Shown one piece after another: positions 1-8,114 of a DNA stretch of 64,000 bases (position 1 is the first letter of the stretch; the number at the start of each line of letters is the position of its first letter). The DNA lies in assembly GCF_029623345.1 (NCBI RefSeq), contig NZ_JAPYKH010000009.1, forward strand, positions 1 to 64,000, given 5' to 3'. The position numbers and the translations under genes were made by a program. The notes below the pieces were generated by a model that saw only the letters and a program-made list of their open reading frames with translations, was not told the DNA's origin and did no database searches. The DNA is from Sphingomonas phyllosphaerae (GTDB lineage: Bacteria; Pseudomonadota; Alphaproteobacteria; Sphingomonadales; Sphingomonadaceae).

Positions 1-1115
1 GTCAGATGCACCGCCTTGCCGGCCGTCCCGAGCGGTTGGAGATTGTCGGTGCCGGGGCCTGTCGGGACAGCGTTCGGCACATAGGCAATCGCCTGCGGTG
101 CCTGTCCGACCGGCACGGTGGCAACGACCGTGTTGCCCGTGGTGTCGATCGCGGCGAGTTCATCGGCATTCTCCAGCCCGACATAGATGCGCCGGCCGTC
201 ACCCGATGGCCAGACGCCGTGCGGCATCTTGCCGACTGGGATCGTTGCCACCGGCGTGAAGTCGGACGTGCGGAACACCTTGACCGCATTCTCCCCGCCC
301 ACCGTGACATAGGCGAACTGTCCCCTGGCCGTGCGGGCGAAGTTGACGTGATTGGTGATCGGTCCGGTATCCAGCACCATGAGGATCGCGAAAGGCGGCC
401 TGGCATCGAATGCGACCGTCTTGCCGATGTCCTTCAGCGTGAACCACACTTGCTTGCCGTCCGGCGTCGCGGCGATGTTGGGACAGAACGAACTCGGCTG
501 TGCCACCTGTCCGACCTGCGCGTGGGTTGCGACATCGAACACGGCCAGCACCGGATTGAATGAGGAACAGACATAGCCGTATCGACCATCGGGCGAGAAG
601 ATCGTCATACCCGGACCACCGGGCGTCTTGATGCGACCGGTTTCCTTGTACGTTGCGGGGTCGAGCACGGCGATATAGTCCTCGCCGCGGACGGTGACCC
701 AGACTTCCTTTCCGTTTGGCGTGAAGAACGCCTCGTGTGGACTGCGCCCGACATAGGTCGTGTGCTTGACGGTGTTGGTGGCGGTGTCGATCCACGACAC
801 GGCGTTCGATCCGATCGACACGACCGCGAGGGTCTTCCCGTCCGGCGAGAAGCCGAGGCCGTGAACCAGCACCTGCCCCTTGTAGAGTGGCGAAAAGTTC
901 ATCGGCTGCGGATCGCCGAGCTTGATAACGCCGAGCAGACGGTTGTCGGCCGGATCCGTCACCGACACCGTGTTGGAGAATTGTTCGGATGCATAGACGC
1001 GGTCGCGGTGGCTGACAGGCACGTCCTTGGCGTTCCACGGCGCCTGCTGGGCCATGGCAATGCCCGGTGCGGCGCTCATCAGCAAGGCGGCCGAGCGCAG
1101 GAAGGTCCGGATCAT
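1..1115 (-). CDS. YVTN-type beta-propeller protein, exported (3' end outside window)
   Basis: The frame opens with ATG at 1115 and stays open to the window edge, giving 371 complete codons. The N-terminus (MIRTFLRSAALLMSAAPGIAMAQ) is a Sec signal peptide. The rest is a series of about 40-residue repeats with the YVTN/YncE pattern, e.g. GKTLAVVSIGSNAVSWIDTA, GKEVWVTVRGEDYIAVLDPA and GQFAYVTVGGENAVKVF, so a periplasmic seven-bladed propeller is expected. No enzyme function can be read from the repeats. It starts one base after the stop of the DUF305 gene, so the two form an operon. Family members often lie near metal-resistance genes (general knowledge), but none is visible here. Confidence 0.8.
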   Translation of the reverse strand, partial: MIRTFLRSAALLMSAAPGIAMAQQAPWNAKDVPVSHRDRVYASEQFSNTVSVTDPADNRLLGVIKLGDPQPMNFSPLYKGQVLVHGLGFSPDGKTLAVVSIGSNAVSWIDTATNTVKHTTYVGRSPHEAFFTPNGKEVWVTVRGEDYIAVLDPATYKETGRIKTPGGPGMTIFSPDGRYGYVCSSFNPVLAVFDVATHAQVGQVAQPSSFCPNIAATPDGKQVWFTLKDIGKTVAFDARPPFAILMVLDTGPITNHVNFARTARGQFAYVTVGGENAVKVFRTSDFTPVATIPVGKMPHGVWPSGDGRRIYVGLENADELAAIDTTGNTVVATVPVGQAPQAIAYVPNAVPTGPGTDNLQPLGTAGKAVHL

Positions 1116-1116
1116 G

Positions 1117-1500
1117 TCAGTGCTCCAATTGGCTGTGGTGGTCACCGCCCTGTGTCGGGGCTGGCGTCGAAGGGGGTAGCGGCTGACCGATCGCCAACTT
1201 CATGGCGGCGATCTCCTGCTGCTGATCGATGATGATCTCCTGCGCGATGCGCTTGAGCTGCTCGTTGTGTCCGTAGCGAAGCTCCGCCACCGCCATATCG
1301 ATAGCGCCCTGATGATGCGGGAGCATCATCGCCACGAAGTCGCGGTCGACGTCGCCGGACGGCTTGACCATCATGCCCGCCATCATCCGGTCCATCGCGG
1401 CAGACACCATGCTGGCATAGCCATCGGCGGGAGCGGCCGCGACTGCGCCGGTGAGCAGGGCCGAAGCTGCCAGACCCAGCATCCAATCTCGTCTACGCAT
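1117..1500 (-). CDS. DUF305-domain exported protein
   Basis: The product is 127 residues from the ATG at 1500, which is preceded by a strong GGAGG about four bases upstream; an in-frame ATG at 1515 lacks such a site. A signal peptide (MRRRDWMLGLAASALLTGAVAAA) is followed by a DUF305 helical domain with the signature DRDFVAMMLPHHQGAIDMA and a Met- and His-rich composition (DRMMAGMMV before it, DHHSQLEH at the end). DUF305 is a ferritin-like four-helix fold of unknown function, often found with copper and other metal-handling genes. It is the first gene of a two-gene operon with the beta-propeller protein. Confidence 0.85.
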   Translation of the reverse strand: MRRRDWMLGLAASALLTGAVAAAPADGYASMVSAAMDRMMAGMMVKPSGDVDRDFVAMMLPHHQGAIDMAVAELRYGHNEQLKRIAQEIIIDQQQEIAAMKLAIGQPLPPSTPAPTQGGDHHSQLEH

Positions 1501-1746
1501 AAGCCTCCGGCGCATCGGTGTCGAAAGCGTAGACGATGCTCGTCGAGGTTTATTCCATGGCCAGAACCATTTTATCGGTCCTCACCAAAACGATGGTCTC
1601 GTGCTTCTGCGGTTGGTTGACCAGGTCGCGGTCGAACAGCATATGCAGAGGCACGGCGATGGATTTCCGCCGGGCCATTTGGTCGAACCGCCCTCGCAAG
1701 GGCCGATGATTCCTACCAGGCGCCGCAAGGCAGCAAAGGAGGAATC
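1501..1746. other. Divergent intergenic region between DUF305 and CLC genes
   Basis: This 246-base gap separates divergent genes and must hold both promoters. AAGGAGG at 1735-1741 is a very good ribosome binding site for the GTG start at 1747. I found no clear -35/-10 pair or palindrome. A short leftward open frame (1550-1675) begins [14 protein letters not shown] but has no recognisable relatives or ribosome site. Confidence 0.5.
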
Positions 1747-2958
1747 GTGCGCGCGACATTTCGCAATCTCTATGACCAGTTCAACATGGCAGCGTTCATT
1801 CGCGATCGCCGTACCCATGCCATGTCGGTACTGCGATGGGCTTTGATCCTGGTCCCGATGGCCGCAGCGGTGGGAACGCTCTGCGCGGCCTTCCTGTGGA
1901 GCCTCGATGCCGTAACCCGGCTCCGCTTCGCCTTTCCCTGGCTGCTCTACCTGCTGCCGATCGGTGGGTTCGTAGTCGGACTGCTCTACCATCTGACGGG
2001 GCGATCAGTCGAAGGTGGCAACAACCTGATCGTCGAGCAAATCCACGAACCGGGGGGCGGGGTGCCGCTGCGCATGGCTCCGCTCATCTTCTTCGGCACG
2101 GTCGTGACACATCTGTTCGGGGGATCGGCGGGACGCGAAGGTACCGCCGTGCAATTGGGCGGCAGTCTTGCCGGCGGGTTTGGACGCGCGCTCAGATTGG
2201 ATGCGGAAGCGACACGCATCCTACTGATGACCGGGATCGCGGCAGGATTCAGCGCGGTCTTCGGGACGCCGATCGCGGGCGCGGTCTTTGCACTGGAGGT
2301 GCTGGCGATCGGCCGGGTCGAATATCGTGCGCTGGTGCCATGCCTGGTCGCGGCGCTGGTCGGTGACTGGATCTGTCTTGCCTGGGGCATTCATCACAGC
2401 GTCTACCATGTCGATGCGCTGGTGCCGGTCGACGCGCTGCTCGTCGCCAAGGCCGGTGTTGCCGGCATTGCCTTCGGACTGACCGGGCTGACCTTTGCCG
2501 AGGCCAATCACGCGCTGGGTGGATGGCTGAAGCGTCTCGTTCCCTATGGCCCTCTGCGCCCTGTGATCGGCGGGTTGGCCGTGATTGCGCTGGTCTGGCT
2601 GCTCGGAACCCGCGACTATCTCGGCCTCGGCACGCTCGCCGCGACACCGGACGGCCTGACCATCGCCAGCTTCTTTGGTCCCGACACCCATCCATGGAGC
2701 TGGGCGCTGAAGCTGCTGTTCACCGTCGTCACCCTCAGCGCGGGCTTCAAGGGCGGAGAGGTCACGCCGCTGTTCTTCATCGGCGCGGCGCTCGGCAACG
2801 CGCTCGCGCCGATGTTCGGAGTGCCGACGGGGTTATTCGCAGCGATCGGCTTCGTCGCGCTGTTCGCGGGCGCGGCCAACACGCCGCTGGCTTGCACGTT
2901 CATGGGGATCGAGGGTGCTGTCAGTCTAATGCGAACTCGTCTCTACACGATGCACTAA
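1747..2958 (+). CDS. CLC-family chloride channel/transporter, C-terminus replaced by IS sequence
   Basis: This is a multi-spanning CLC protein with GTG start and AAGGAGG site. Family motifs are visible: [15 protein letters not shown] (selectivity-filter helix, GxxGREGP-like), [42 protein letters not shown] and [13 protein letters not shown]. These membrane proteins move chloride, or exchange it for protons. The first 389 codons are native. From 2914 the frame runs into the left end of the IS6 element, which supplies 14 foreign residues and the TAA stop. The last native motif normally precedes one more membrane segment that carries the conserved tyrosine region, so the product is truncated and probably impaired. 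Confidence 0.88.
   Translation: MRATFRNLYDQFNMAAFIRDRRTHAMSVLRWALILVPMAAAVGTLCAAFLWSLDAVTRLRFAFPWLLYLLPIGGFVVGLLYHLTGRSVEGGNNLIVEQIHEPGGGVPLRMAPLIFFGTVVTHLFGGSAGREGTAVQLGGSLAGGFGRALRLDAEATRILLMTGIAAGFSAVFGTPIAGAVFALEVLAIGRVEYRALVPCLVAALVGDWICLAWGIHHSVYHVDALVPVDALLVAKAGVAGIAFGLTGLTFAEANHALGGWLKRLVPYGPLRPVIGGLAVIALVWLLGTRDYLGLGTLAATPDGLTIASFFGPDTHPWSWALKLLFTVVTLSAGFKGGEVTPLFFIGAALGNALAPMFGVPTGLFAAIGFVALFAGAANTPLACTFMGIEGAVSLMRTRLYTMH
2914..2933. repeat. Left inverted repeat of IS6 element
   Basis: The left terminal repeat shares CTGTCA and CTAATGC blocks with the right end, with one gap. The CLC frame reads through it. Confidence 0.7.
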
Positions 2959-2977
2959 GGGCTTCGTGAGCCACGGA

Positions 2978-3694
2978 TCAGCTGACGAGCGCCTGCCACT
3001 CTGCCAACGCCGCGGAGCGGCGCTGCTTGTAGGTCTGGCGGTCGACGCGGTGGCGTTCGTGGTTGAAGTGGTTGTGGACGTTGGCGTGGACCGAGGCGAA
3101 CTTCTGTAAGGTGCGCATCTGCCGGAACCGCAGCATCGCTCGTTCTCGTCGCCTGAACGGCAGGTGCGAGTTCTCCACCCGGTTGTTGGCCCAGCGCCCC
3201 ACCTGCTGCTTCTCGCGGGCGCCGAGATCGGTTAGCGCCGCACCGTAGGAGCGCAGACCATCGGTGGTGATCGCCTCAGGCGAGCCGTGCCGCTTCAGCG
3301 CCCTCTTCATGAAGGCGAGCGCAGCCTTCTTGTCGCGGGTCTTGGTGACGTAGCTCTCGAGGATCTCACCCTCGTGATCCACAGCTCGCCACAGGTAGAC
3401 CATCTCGCCGTTCAGCTTCACGTATATCTCGTCCAGGTGCCAGCGCCAATGACGGAAGCCGCGCATGCGGCTTACCCGCTGGCGCCGCACCTCGCCCGCG
3501 AACAGCGGACCGAACCTGTTCCACCACAGTCTCACTGTCTCGTGGCAGATGTCGACCCCGCGCTCAAACAGCAGGTCTTCGACGTTCCGCAGCGACAGTG
3601 GGAAACGCACGTACATCAGCACCACCAGCCGGATCACCTCCGGCGAGGAGTTGAAGTAGCGGAACGGGCTGGCGGGTCTTCGCGGGCGGGGCAT
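2978..3694 (-). CDS. IS6-family transposase
   Basis: The product is 238 residues, the normal IS6 length. It has an N-terminal helix-turn-helix region (about 15-60) and an RNase-H-like DDE domain. The acidic triad is visible as D in WHLDEIYVK, D in ITTDGLRSYG, and E in NNRVENSHLPFRRRERAM, followed by the family's arginine-rich block. It catalyses replicative transposition through cointegrates. The gene looks intact, and the ATG at 3694 (MPRPRRPASPFRYF) fits the family start. Confidence 0.93.
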   Translation of the reverse strand: MPRPRRPASPFRYFNSSPEVIRLVVLMYVRFPLSLRNVEDLLFERGVDICHETVRLWWNRFGPLFAGEVRRQRVSRMRGFRHWRWHLDEIYVKLNGEMVYLWRAVDHEGEILESYVTKTRDKKAALAFMKRALKRHGSPEAITTDGLRSYGAALTDLGAREKQQVGRWANNRVENSHLPFRRRERAMLRFRQMRTLQKFASVHANVHNHFNHERHRVDRQTYKQRRSAALAEWQALVS

Positions 3695-3726
3695 GCCCCT
3701 CCCCTACCCCGGCGAGCGCCGCCGGT

Positions 3727-3746
3727 GCATTAGCTTTGACAGAGCC
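3727..3746. repeat. Right inverted repeat of IS6 element
   Basis: Read inward from 3746 this is GGCTCTGTCAAAGCTAATGC, matching the left end with a few changes. It lies upstream of the transposase start. Confidence 0.75.
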
Positions 3747-3862
3747 CGCGTGGTTCCTCGTCGTGGTCGCCTGACCCAAGTCGCACGGGTGCAGCAATGG
3801 ATCGTTGCGGCATGAATCAGAAAAGTGCGCCTCTTGTCGAAGCGCTAGACAGCGCCCGGCAA

Positions 3863-4744
3863 TCAGTGCGGAAAAAGAGCGAGATTGCGCCAGCCCTGCA
3901 CTCCGTCCACCGAGATGGTGAGTTTATTCTCGTGGTTCATGAAGATGCCCGGCCGCTCCATCTCGAGGAGCCAGCCCGCCTCTTCCAGCGCTTGCCACAA
4001 CCGCCCCTCGATCGCGCGGGAATGCGTGCCGATGACCAGATAAGCGACCTTCTCCCGGAGAAAGTCCAGCGACTCGGCGACCAGCTCATATTCCCCGCCC
4101 TGGATGTCCATGTGGAGCAGGTCGATCCGATCGTGCTGCTCGGCCAGGTCGCGCAGCGGGACCATCGCGAGCGCCTGGTAGTGACCGGTGGCAAGCGCCT
4201 CGTCGCGTTGCGCCGCGGTGACGTTGAACACGGGCGACAATCCCCAGTGACCGCCCTCCTGCGACGGGAACAAGGCCTCGCCCGCTTCAGCGGAGGCGAT
4301 GCCGCGATGGATCGTGAACTCGTCGGGCGTGAACCCGTTCTCGGTCAGCGACTGAACAGCGAACGACACATGATCCTTGTCGCCCTCGACACCGATCAGC
4401 GACACGCCCAGACCGCGCCGTCGCGCTGCCGCGCCGGTGATATTCATCCAGCAGCCCCAACCACAGCCCAGCTCGATCATGGTGAAGGTCGTTTCGGCCA
4501 GCTCGACCGCCCGCAGTGCGGCGCCGAACTCAGCGATGTCGGCGTGCCAGTTCGCGGGTATGGTCTCCTGCTCGACCTCGCCGACGCGTTCGCCCAGGAT
4601 CGAGGGGAAGAACTTCGGATCGATCGCGACGCCGAAGTAATTGACGAACCTGTCGGGGATCGCCGGCACGTCGGCCGCGGCATGTTGCCTGATGAGCGCC
4701 TGCGGCTCGAACAACGCATTATAATGCCAGAACGGACTGTTCAT
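3863..4744 (-). CDS. FkbM-type SAM-dependent methyltransferase
   Basis: The product is 293 residues. It has a Rossmann-type methyltransferase core with motif I IELGCGWGCW (about 90-99), the acidic end of strand 2 in IGVEGD (about 117-122), and the FkbM-typical LLHMDIQGGEYE (about 209-220). The first 60 residues are a separate N-terminal extension. Family members O-methylate sugars or other small metabolites, but the substrate cannot be read from the sequence. A GAGGG site precedes the ATG at 4744. The gene is the first intact one right of the IS6 element and is not obviously in an operon. Confidence 0.82.
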   Translation of the reverse strand: MNSPFWHYNALFEPQALIRQHAAADVPAIPDRFVNYFGVAIDPKFFPSILGERVGEVEQETIPANWHADIAEFGAALRAVELAETTFTMIELGCGWGCWMNITGAAARRRGLGVSLIGVEGDKDHVSFAVQSLTENGFTPDEFTIHRGIASAEAGEALFPSQEGGHWGLSPVFNVTAAQRDEALATGHYQALAMVPLRDLAEQHDRIDLLHMDIQGGEYELVAESLDFLREKVAYLVIGTHSRAIEGRLWQALEEAGWLLEMERPGIFMNHENKLTISVDGVQGWRNLALFPH

Positions 4745-4893
4745 CGGTCACCCTCTCCGCCGCGCGCTTGGCCGCGGCGTATCGCCGGGTCCCTCCGGAG
4801 GCAAGCCGAACCGCGGTGCCGGTCGCAGCCTGGCGGAACGTCGCAGCCGGGCCGGGAGACGCGTCAGGGTCAGCCCGGAGACCTCCGCCGCGC

Positions 4894-6117
4894 TCAGAAG
4901 AACGTCTCGATCACCTCGGTGACGCGATGCTCCGCATCGGCGACGAGGATCCGCCGCCATTTGTCGAAGGTGAGGCAGGGGTGCGAGATGTCGAAGGCGA
5001 TCACGTCGCCGACCGCGAGATCGTCGCCCGGCGCGATCGCCAGATAGGCGTGCTGGTCCATCAGGCCCGTCACAATCCAGTGCGCCGGCGCCTCGCTCGG
5101 GCGCACGTCCTCTCCCGGCCGATAGCGCGTCGCCGGGCGCGGCAGGCCGGCGTCGAAGGCGACGTCGCGCTTGCCCATCGCCACCACCGCGCGCGCCGGA
5201 TCGGGGATCGACTGCACCGCCGCCCACACCCGTAGTGCCGGCCGCAACGGCGCGCCCAGCCCCGGCGCGACCGGGTTGCGGCGCAGGATCTGCTCCTGCG
5301 CAACGCGGTACAGCCCGTCGTCGTGGCTGATGTAGCAGCCGGGGCGCAGCACCACCTGCACGCCGCCGGCGCGCGCCACCGCGGCGCTCTCCTCCGCGAC
5401 CACGTCGTACCAGGCCGATCCCGCCCCCGTCAGGATCGCGGGTGTGCGCTCGACCTGCCCCTCGGCCACCAGCCGCTCGACCGTCGCCACCGCGCGGCGG
5501 ACGAAGCGCCGCACCGACGCCTCGTCGGCGAGCACGCCCTCGTAGAACTCGATTCCCGCCAGCCGCAGCGCGCCGCGCCAGTCCGCCAGCGCGGCGAGCA
5601 CTGCGTCGAGCTGCGCCGCGTCGCGCACGCCGCAGCGCAGCCCCTCCTGATCGCGCTCGGGGGCGAGCTCGATCAGCACGTCGAGCGTCGCGCCGCGCGC
5701 GCGGCACGCCGCGCCGAGCTGCGCCACCCCGGCGGGGCTGTCGACGAGGCAGAGCAGGTCGAGTGCGGGACGCGCCGCCAGCGCCGCAACCGCCGCGACA
5801 TTGGCTGCGCCGACCACCTGGTTGGCGATCAGGATGCGCTCGACCCCGTGCGCCGCGGCGACGCGCGCCTGCTGGCTGGTGGCGACGGTGATCCCCCAGG
5901 CGCCGGCGTCGAGCTGGCGGCGGAACAGCGCGGGCGCCATCGTCGTCTTTCCGTGCGGCGCCAGCGCCAGACCATAGGAATCGATGAAGGCGCGCATCCA
6001 GGCGAGATTGTGCGCCATGTCTTGGCCGCTCAGCACTGCCGCGGGAAGCGGCACGTCGCCCGCCAGCAGGTCCCACCCGCTGTCGCCCTGCCCGACCCCT
6101 TTGTTCAGCTCGTCCAC
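4894..6117 (-). CDS. DSD1-type PLP enzyme: D-serine dehydratase / D-threonine aldolase-like
   Basis: The product is 407 residues with an alanine-racemase-like TIM barrel. The PLP lysine is K57 in LAPHGKTTMAP. The C-terminal domain has SHPC (H379/C381), the His-x-Cys zinc pair of eukaryotic-type D-serine dehydratase and its bacterial relatives, followed by FDKWRR. The family removes water and ammonia from D-serine-like amino acids, giving a 2-oxo acid, or cleaves D-3-hydroxy amino acids. It is divergent from D-aminoacylase, RidA and GntP genes, which supports a role in D-amino-acid breakdown. Dehydratase versus aldolase activity is not settled by sequence. Confidence 0.85.
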   Translation of the reverse strand: MDELNKGVGQGDSGWDLLAGDVPLPAAVLSGQDMAHNLAWMRAFIDSYGLALAPHGKTTMAPALFRRQLDAGAWGITVATSQQARVAAAHGVERILIANQVVGAANVAAVAALAARPALDLLCLVDSPAGVAQLGAACRARGATLDVLIELAPERDQEGLRCGVRDAAQLDAVLAALADWRGALRLAGIEFYEGVLADEASVRRFVRRAVATVERLVAEGQVERTPAILTGAGSAWYDVVAEESAAVARAGGVQVVLRPGCYISHDDGLYRVAQEQILRRNPVAPGLGAPLRPALRVWAAVQSIPDPARAVVAMGKRDVAFDAGLPRPATRYRPGEDVRPSEAPAHWIVTGLMDQHAYLAIAPGDDLAVGDVIAFDISHPCLTFDKWRRILVADAEHRVTEVIETFF

Positions 6118-6138
6118 CTTGTGTCTCCCAGATACCTA

Positions 6139-6156
6139 AAATTGTTTACATTAATC
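6139..6156. promoter_or_regulatory. AT-rich candidate operator/promoter between divergent D-amino-acid genes
   Basis: The 84-base gap between the divergent starts (6117 and 6202) holds an AT-rich island, AAAATTGTTTACATTAAT, in otherwise very GC-rich DNA. Its core TGT-TT-ACA is a half-site pair of the type bound by many small regulators. It would be well placed to control both directions. No regulator gene is adjacent, so this is only a candidate. Confidence 0.35.
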
Positions 6157-6201
6157 CCGCGGCAGGAGACAGTGGCGACGGCATCGCGACGGGGAGGAGC
6201 C

Positions 6202-7644
6202 ATGACCGAGACGATCATCGCCGGCGCCGAGCTGTACGACGGCTCGGGCGCCGCCGGCTACCGCGCCGACGTGACGGTGCGCGACGGGATCATCGCCGCT
6301 GTCGCGTCCGCCGCGGACACCCCGCCCGAGGAGGCGATCGACGCGCGCGGGCTCGCGCTCGCGCCGGGCTTCATCGACGCGCACACGCACGACGACCTGG
6401 TCGCGATCACCGCGCCCGCGATGACGCCCAAGATCACCCAGGGCGTCACCACCGTGGTGGTCGGCAATTGCGGGATCAGCGCGGGCGCCGGCCGCGCCGG
6501 CGACGCGCTGCCCGACCCGATGGTGCTGCTCGGCGCACCCGGCGACTTCGCTTATGCCGATTTCGCGGCTTATGCCGCCGCGATCGACGCGGCGAAGCCG
6601 GCAACCAACGTGGTCGCGCTGGTCGGCCATACCGCGCTGCGCGCGCGCCATCTCGACCGGCTCGACCGCGATGCCGCGGAGGACGAGCGCGAAGCGATGC
6701 GCGCCGACCTCGCCGCCGCGCTCGACGCCGGCGCCTTCGGCTTCTCGACCGGGCTCGCCTATGCCAATGCCGCGCACGCCTCGACCGAGGAGGTGATGGC
6801 GGTGGCCGCGGCGCTGCGCGACACCGGCGCGCTCTACGCCACGCACCTGCGCAGCGAGGGCGCCGCGATCCTGCCCGCGATCGACGAGGCGGTCGCGATC
6901 GCGCGCCACGCCGCGGCGCCGCTGGTGGTGTCCCACCTCAAGTGCGCCGGCGCGAGCCAGTACGGCCGCAGCGGCGAGATCCTGGCGCGGCTCGAGGCCG
7001 CCGCGGCGACCCACCCGACCGGCTGCGACTGCTATCCCTATACCGCGAGCTCCTCGACGCTCGACCTGAAGCAGGTGGTGCCCGAGACGCCGATCCTGAT
7101 CACCTGGTCCGAGCCCGCGCCCGACCAGGCCGGGCGCATGCTCGCCGACATCGCCGCCGACTGGGACTGCGACCTGCGCGACGCGGCGCGGCGGCTCCAG
7201 CCCGCGGGCGCAGTCTACCACTGCATGGCTGAGAGCGACGTCGACCGCATCCTGGCGCACCCGCTCACCATGATCGGCTCGGACGGGCTACCGTGCGACC
7301 CGCGCCCGCACCCGCGGCTGTGGGGCAGCTTCCCGCGCGTGCTGGCGCATTACGTCCGCGAGCGCGGGCTGCTGGCGCTGCCCGAGGCGATCCGCAAGAT
7401 GACCGGGCTCACCGCCGACCGGCTCGGCCTGCGCGACCGCGGCTATGTCCGCGTCGGGCTCGCCGCCGACCTCGTGCTGTTCGATTCCGCGCGCGTGCTC
7501 GATCGCGCCAGCTACGACGACCCGGCGCGCGCCGCCGAGGGCGTGCTGGGCGTGTGGGTCAACGGCGTCGCCACGCTCGATCGCGGCGGCGTCACCGGCG
7601 CGCGCGGCGGACGGCTGCTGCGGCGCCCGGGCGCGGCGCGATAG
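6202..7644 (+). CDS. N-acyl-D-amino-acid deacylase (D-aminoacylase)
   Basis: The product is 480 residues of the amidohydrolase superfamily. The ATG at 6202 has GGGGAGGAG just upstream; the frame is open further upstream but that part is antisense to the neighbour. Metal ligands are visible: HTH after GFIDA (H61, H63), the D-aminoacylase-specific cysteine in VVGNCGIS (C90), a histidine in VVSHLKCAG, and the catalytic aspartate in MIGSDGLPCD. It releases free D-amino acids from N-acyl forms. It heads an operon with ridA-like and gntP-like genes and is divergent from the D-serine dehydratase-like gene. Confidence 0.9.
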   Translation: MTETIIAGAELYDGSGAAGYRADVTVRDGIIAAVASAADTPPEEAIDARGLALAPGFIDAHTHDDLVAITAPAMTPKITQGVTTVVVGNCGISAGAGRAGDALPDPMVLLGAPGDFAYADFAAYAAAIDAAKPATNVVALVGHTALRARHLDRLDRDAAEDEREAMRADLAAALDAGAFGFSTGLAYANAAHASTEEVMAVAAALRDTGALYATHLRSEGAAILPAIDEAVAIARHAAAPLVVSHLKCAGASQYGRSGEILARLEAAAATHPTGCDCYPYTASSSTLDLKQVVPETPILITWSEPAPDQAGRMLADIAADWDCDLRDAARRLQPAGAVYHCMAESDVDRILAHPLTMIGSDGLPCDPRPHPRLWGSFPRVLAHYVRERGLLALPEAIRKMTGLTADRLGLRDRGYVRVGLAADLVLFDSARVLDRASYDDPARAAEGVLGVWVNGVATLDRGGVTGARGGRLLRRPGAAR

Positions 7645-7665
7645 TGGCGGCAGGGCAGATCAACT

Positions 7666-7684
7666 CCTCCCCGTACCGGGGAGG
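7666..7684. repeat. GC-rich hairpin repeat, copy 1
   Basis: CCTCCCCGTACCGGGGAGG forms a seven-base stem with a three-base loop (CTCCCCG/CGGGGAG). It lies in the 77-base gap between the deacylase and RidA genes. A near-identical motif occurs at 12205-12229, so this is a dispersed intergenic repeat, or a terminator-like element reused at several places. Confidence 0.6.
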
Positions 7685-7721
7685 GTCTTCAGAAAAATCA
7701 ACCGAACGAAGGACATCATCG

Positions 7722-8114
7722 ATGAGTGACGGCATCAAGCGCTACGGCGTCGAGGGCGGCAGCGGCACCGGCGGGCAGCACCTGCCGTTCGCGCGCGCGG
7801 TCCAGGCCGATGGCTGGCTCTACGTCTCGGGCCAGGTGCCGATGGTCGACGGCGAGGTGATCGACGGCGGCATCATCCCCCAGACCCACCAGGCGATCCG
7901 CAACGTGCTCAAGATCCTCGAAGAGGCCGGCTACGGCCCGGAGCATGTCGTGCGCTGCGGCGTGTGGCTCGACGACGCGCGCGACTTCATGTCGTTCAAC
8001 CGCATCTTCAAGGAATATTTCGGCGCCCACCCGCCGGCGCGCGCCTGCGTCGTCTCGCAGATGGTGGTCGACTGCAAGGTCGAGGTCGACTGTGTCGCCT
8101 GGAAGCAGCCCTGA
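7722..8114 (+). CDS. RidA-family enamine/imine deaminase
   Basis: The product is 130 residues, the usual RidA (YjgF/YER057c/UK114) length. The substrate-binding arginine is in PPARACVVSQM, near the C-terminus, followed by KVEVDCVAW. RidA hydrolyses reactive 2-aminoacrylate and related imines released by PLP dehydratases. Position between a D-aminoacylase and a GntP permease, next to a D-serine-dehydratase-like gene, fits clean-up of the dehydratase intermediate. Its TGA is followed directly by the GTG start of the permease. Confidence 0.9.
   Translation: MSDGIKRYGVEGGSGTGGQHLPFARAVQADGWLYVSGQVPMVDGEVIDGGIIPQTHQAIRNVLKILEEAGYGPEHVVRCGVWLDDARDFMSFNRIFKEYFGAHPPARACVVSQMVVDCKVEVDCVAWKQP

Larger units (their letters stand above)
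2914..3746 (-). mobile_element. IS6-family insertion sequence
   Basis: The element is about 833 bases with one transposase gene on the minus strand. The ends are imperfect inverted repeats that start with GG: the left end reads GGTGCTGTCAGTCTAATGC and the right end, read inward, GGCTCTGTCAAAGCTAATGC. Boundaries are uncertain by about one base. The flanking octamers (GGATCGAG left, CGCGTGGT right) do not match, so no 8-bp target duplication is present. That points to a later deletion or recombination at the element, not a simple insertion. No remnant of the interrupted CLC gene is seen on the right side. Confidence 0.85.

Noticed and set aside
1550..1759. Short leftward frame ending in [25 protein letters not shown]
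   Set aside because: The sequence looks somewhat protein-like, but it overlaps the CLC start, has no ribosome site and no known family.
5323..6201. Extended N-terminus of the D-aminoacylase frame
   Set aside because: It is antisense to the D-serine-dehydratase-like gene; GGGGAGGAG and the domain start support 6202.
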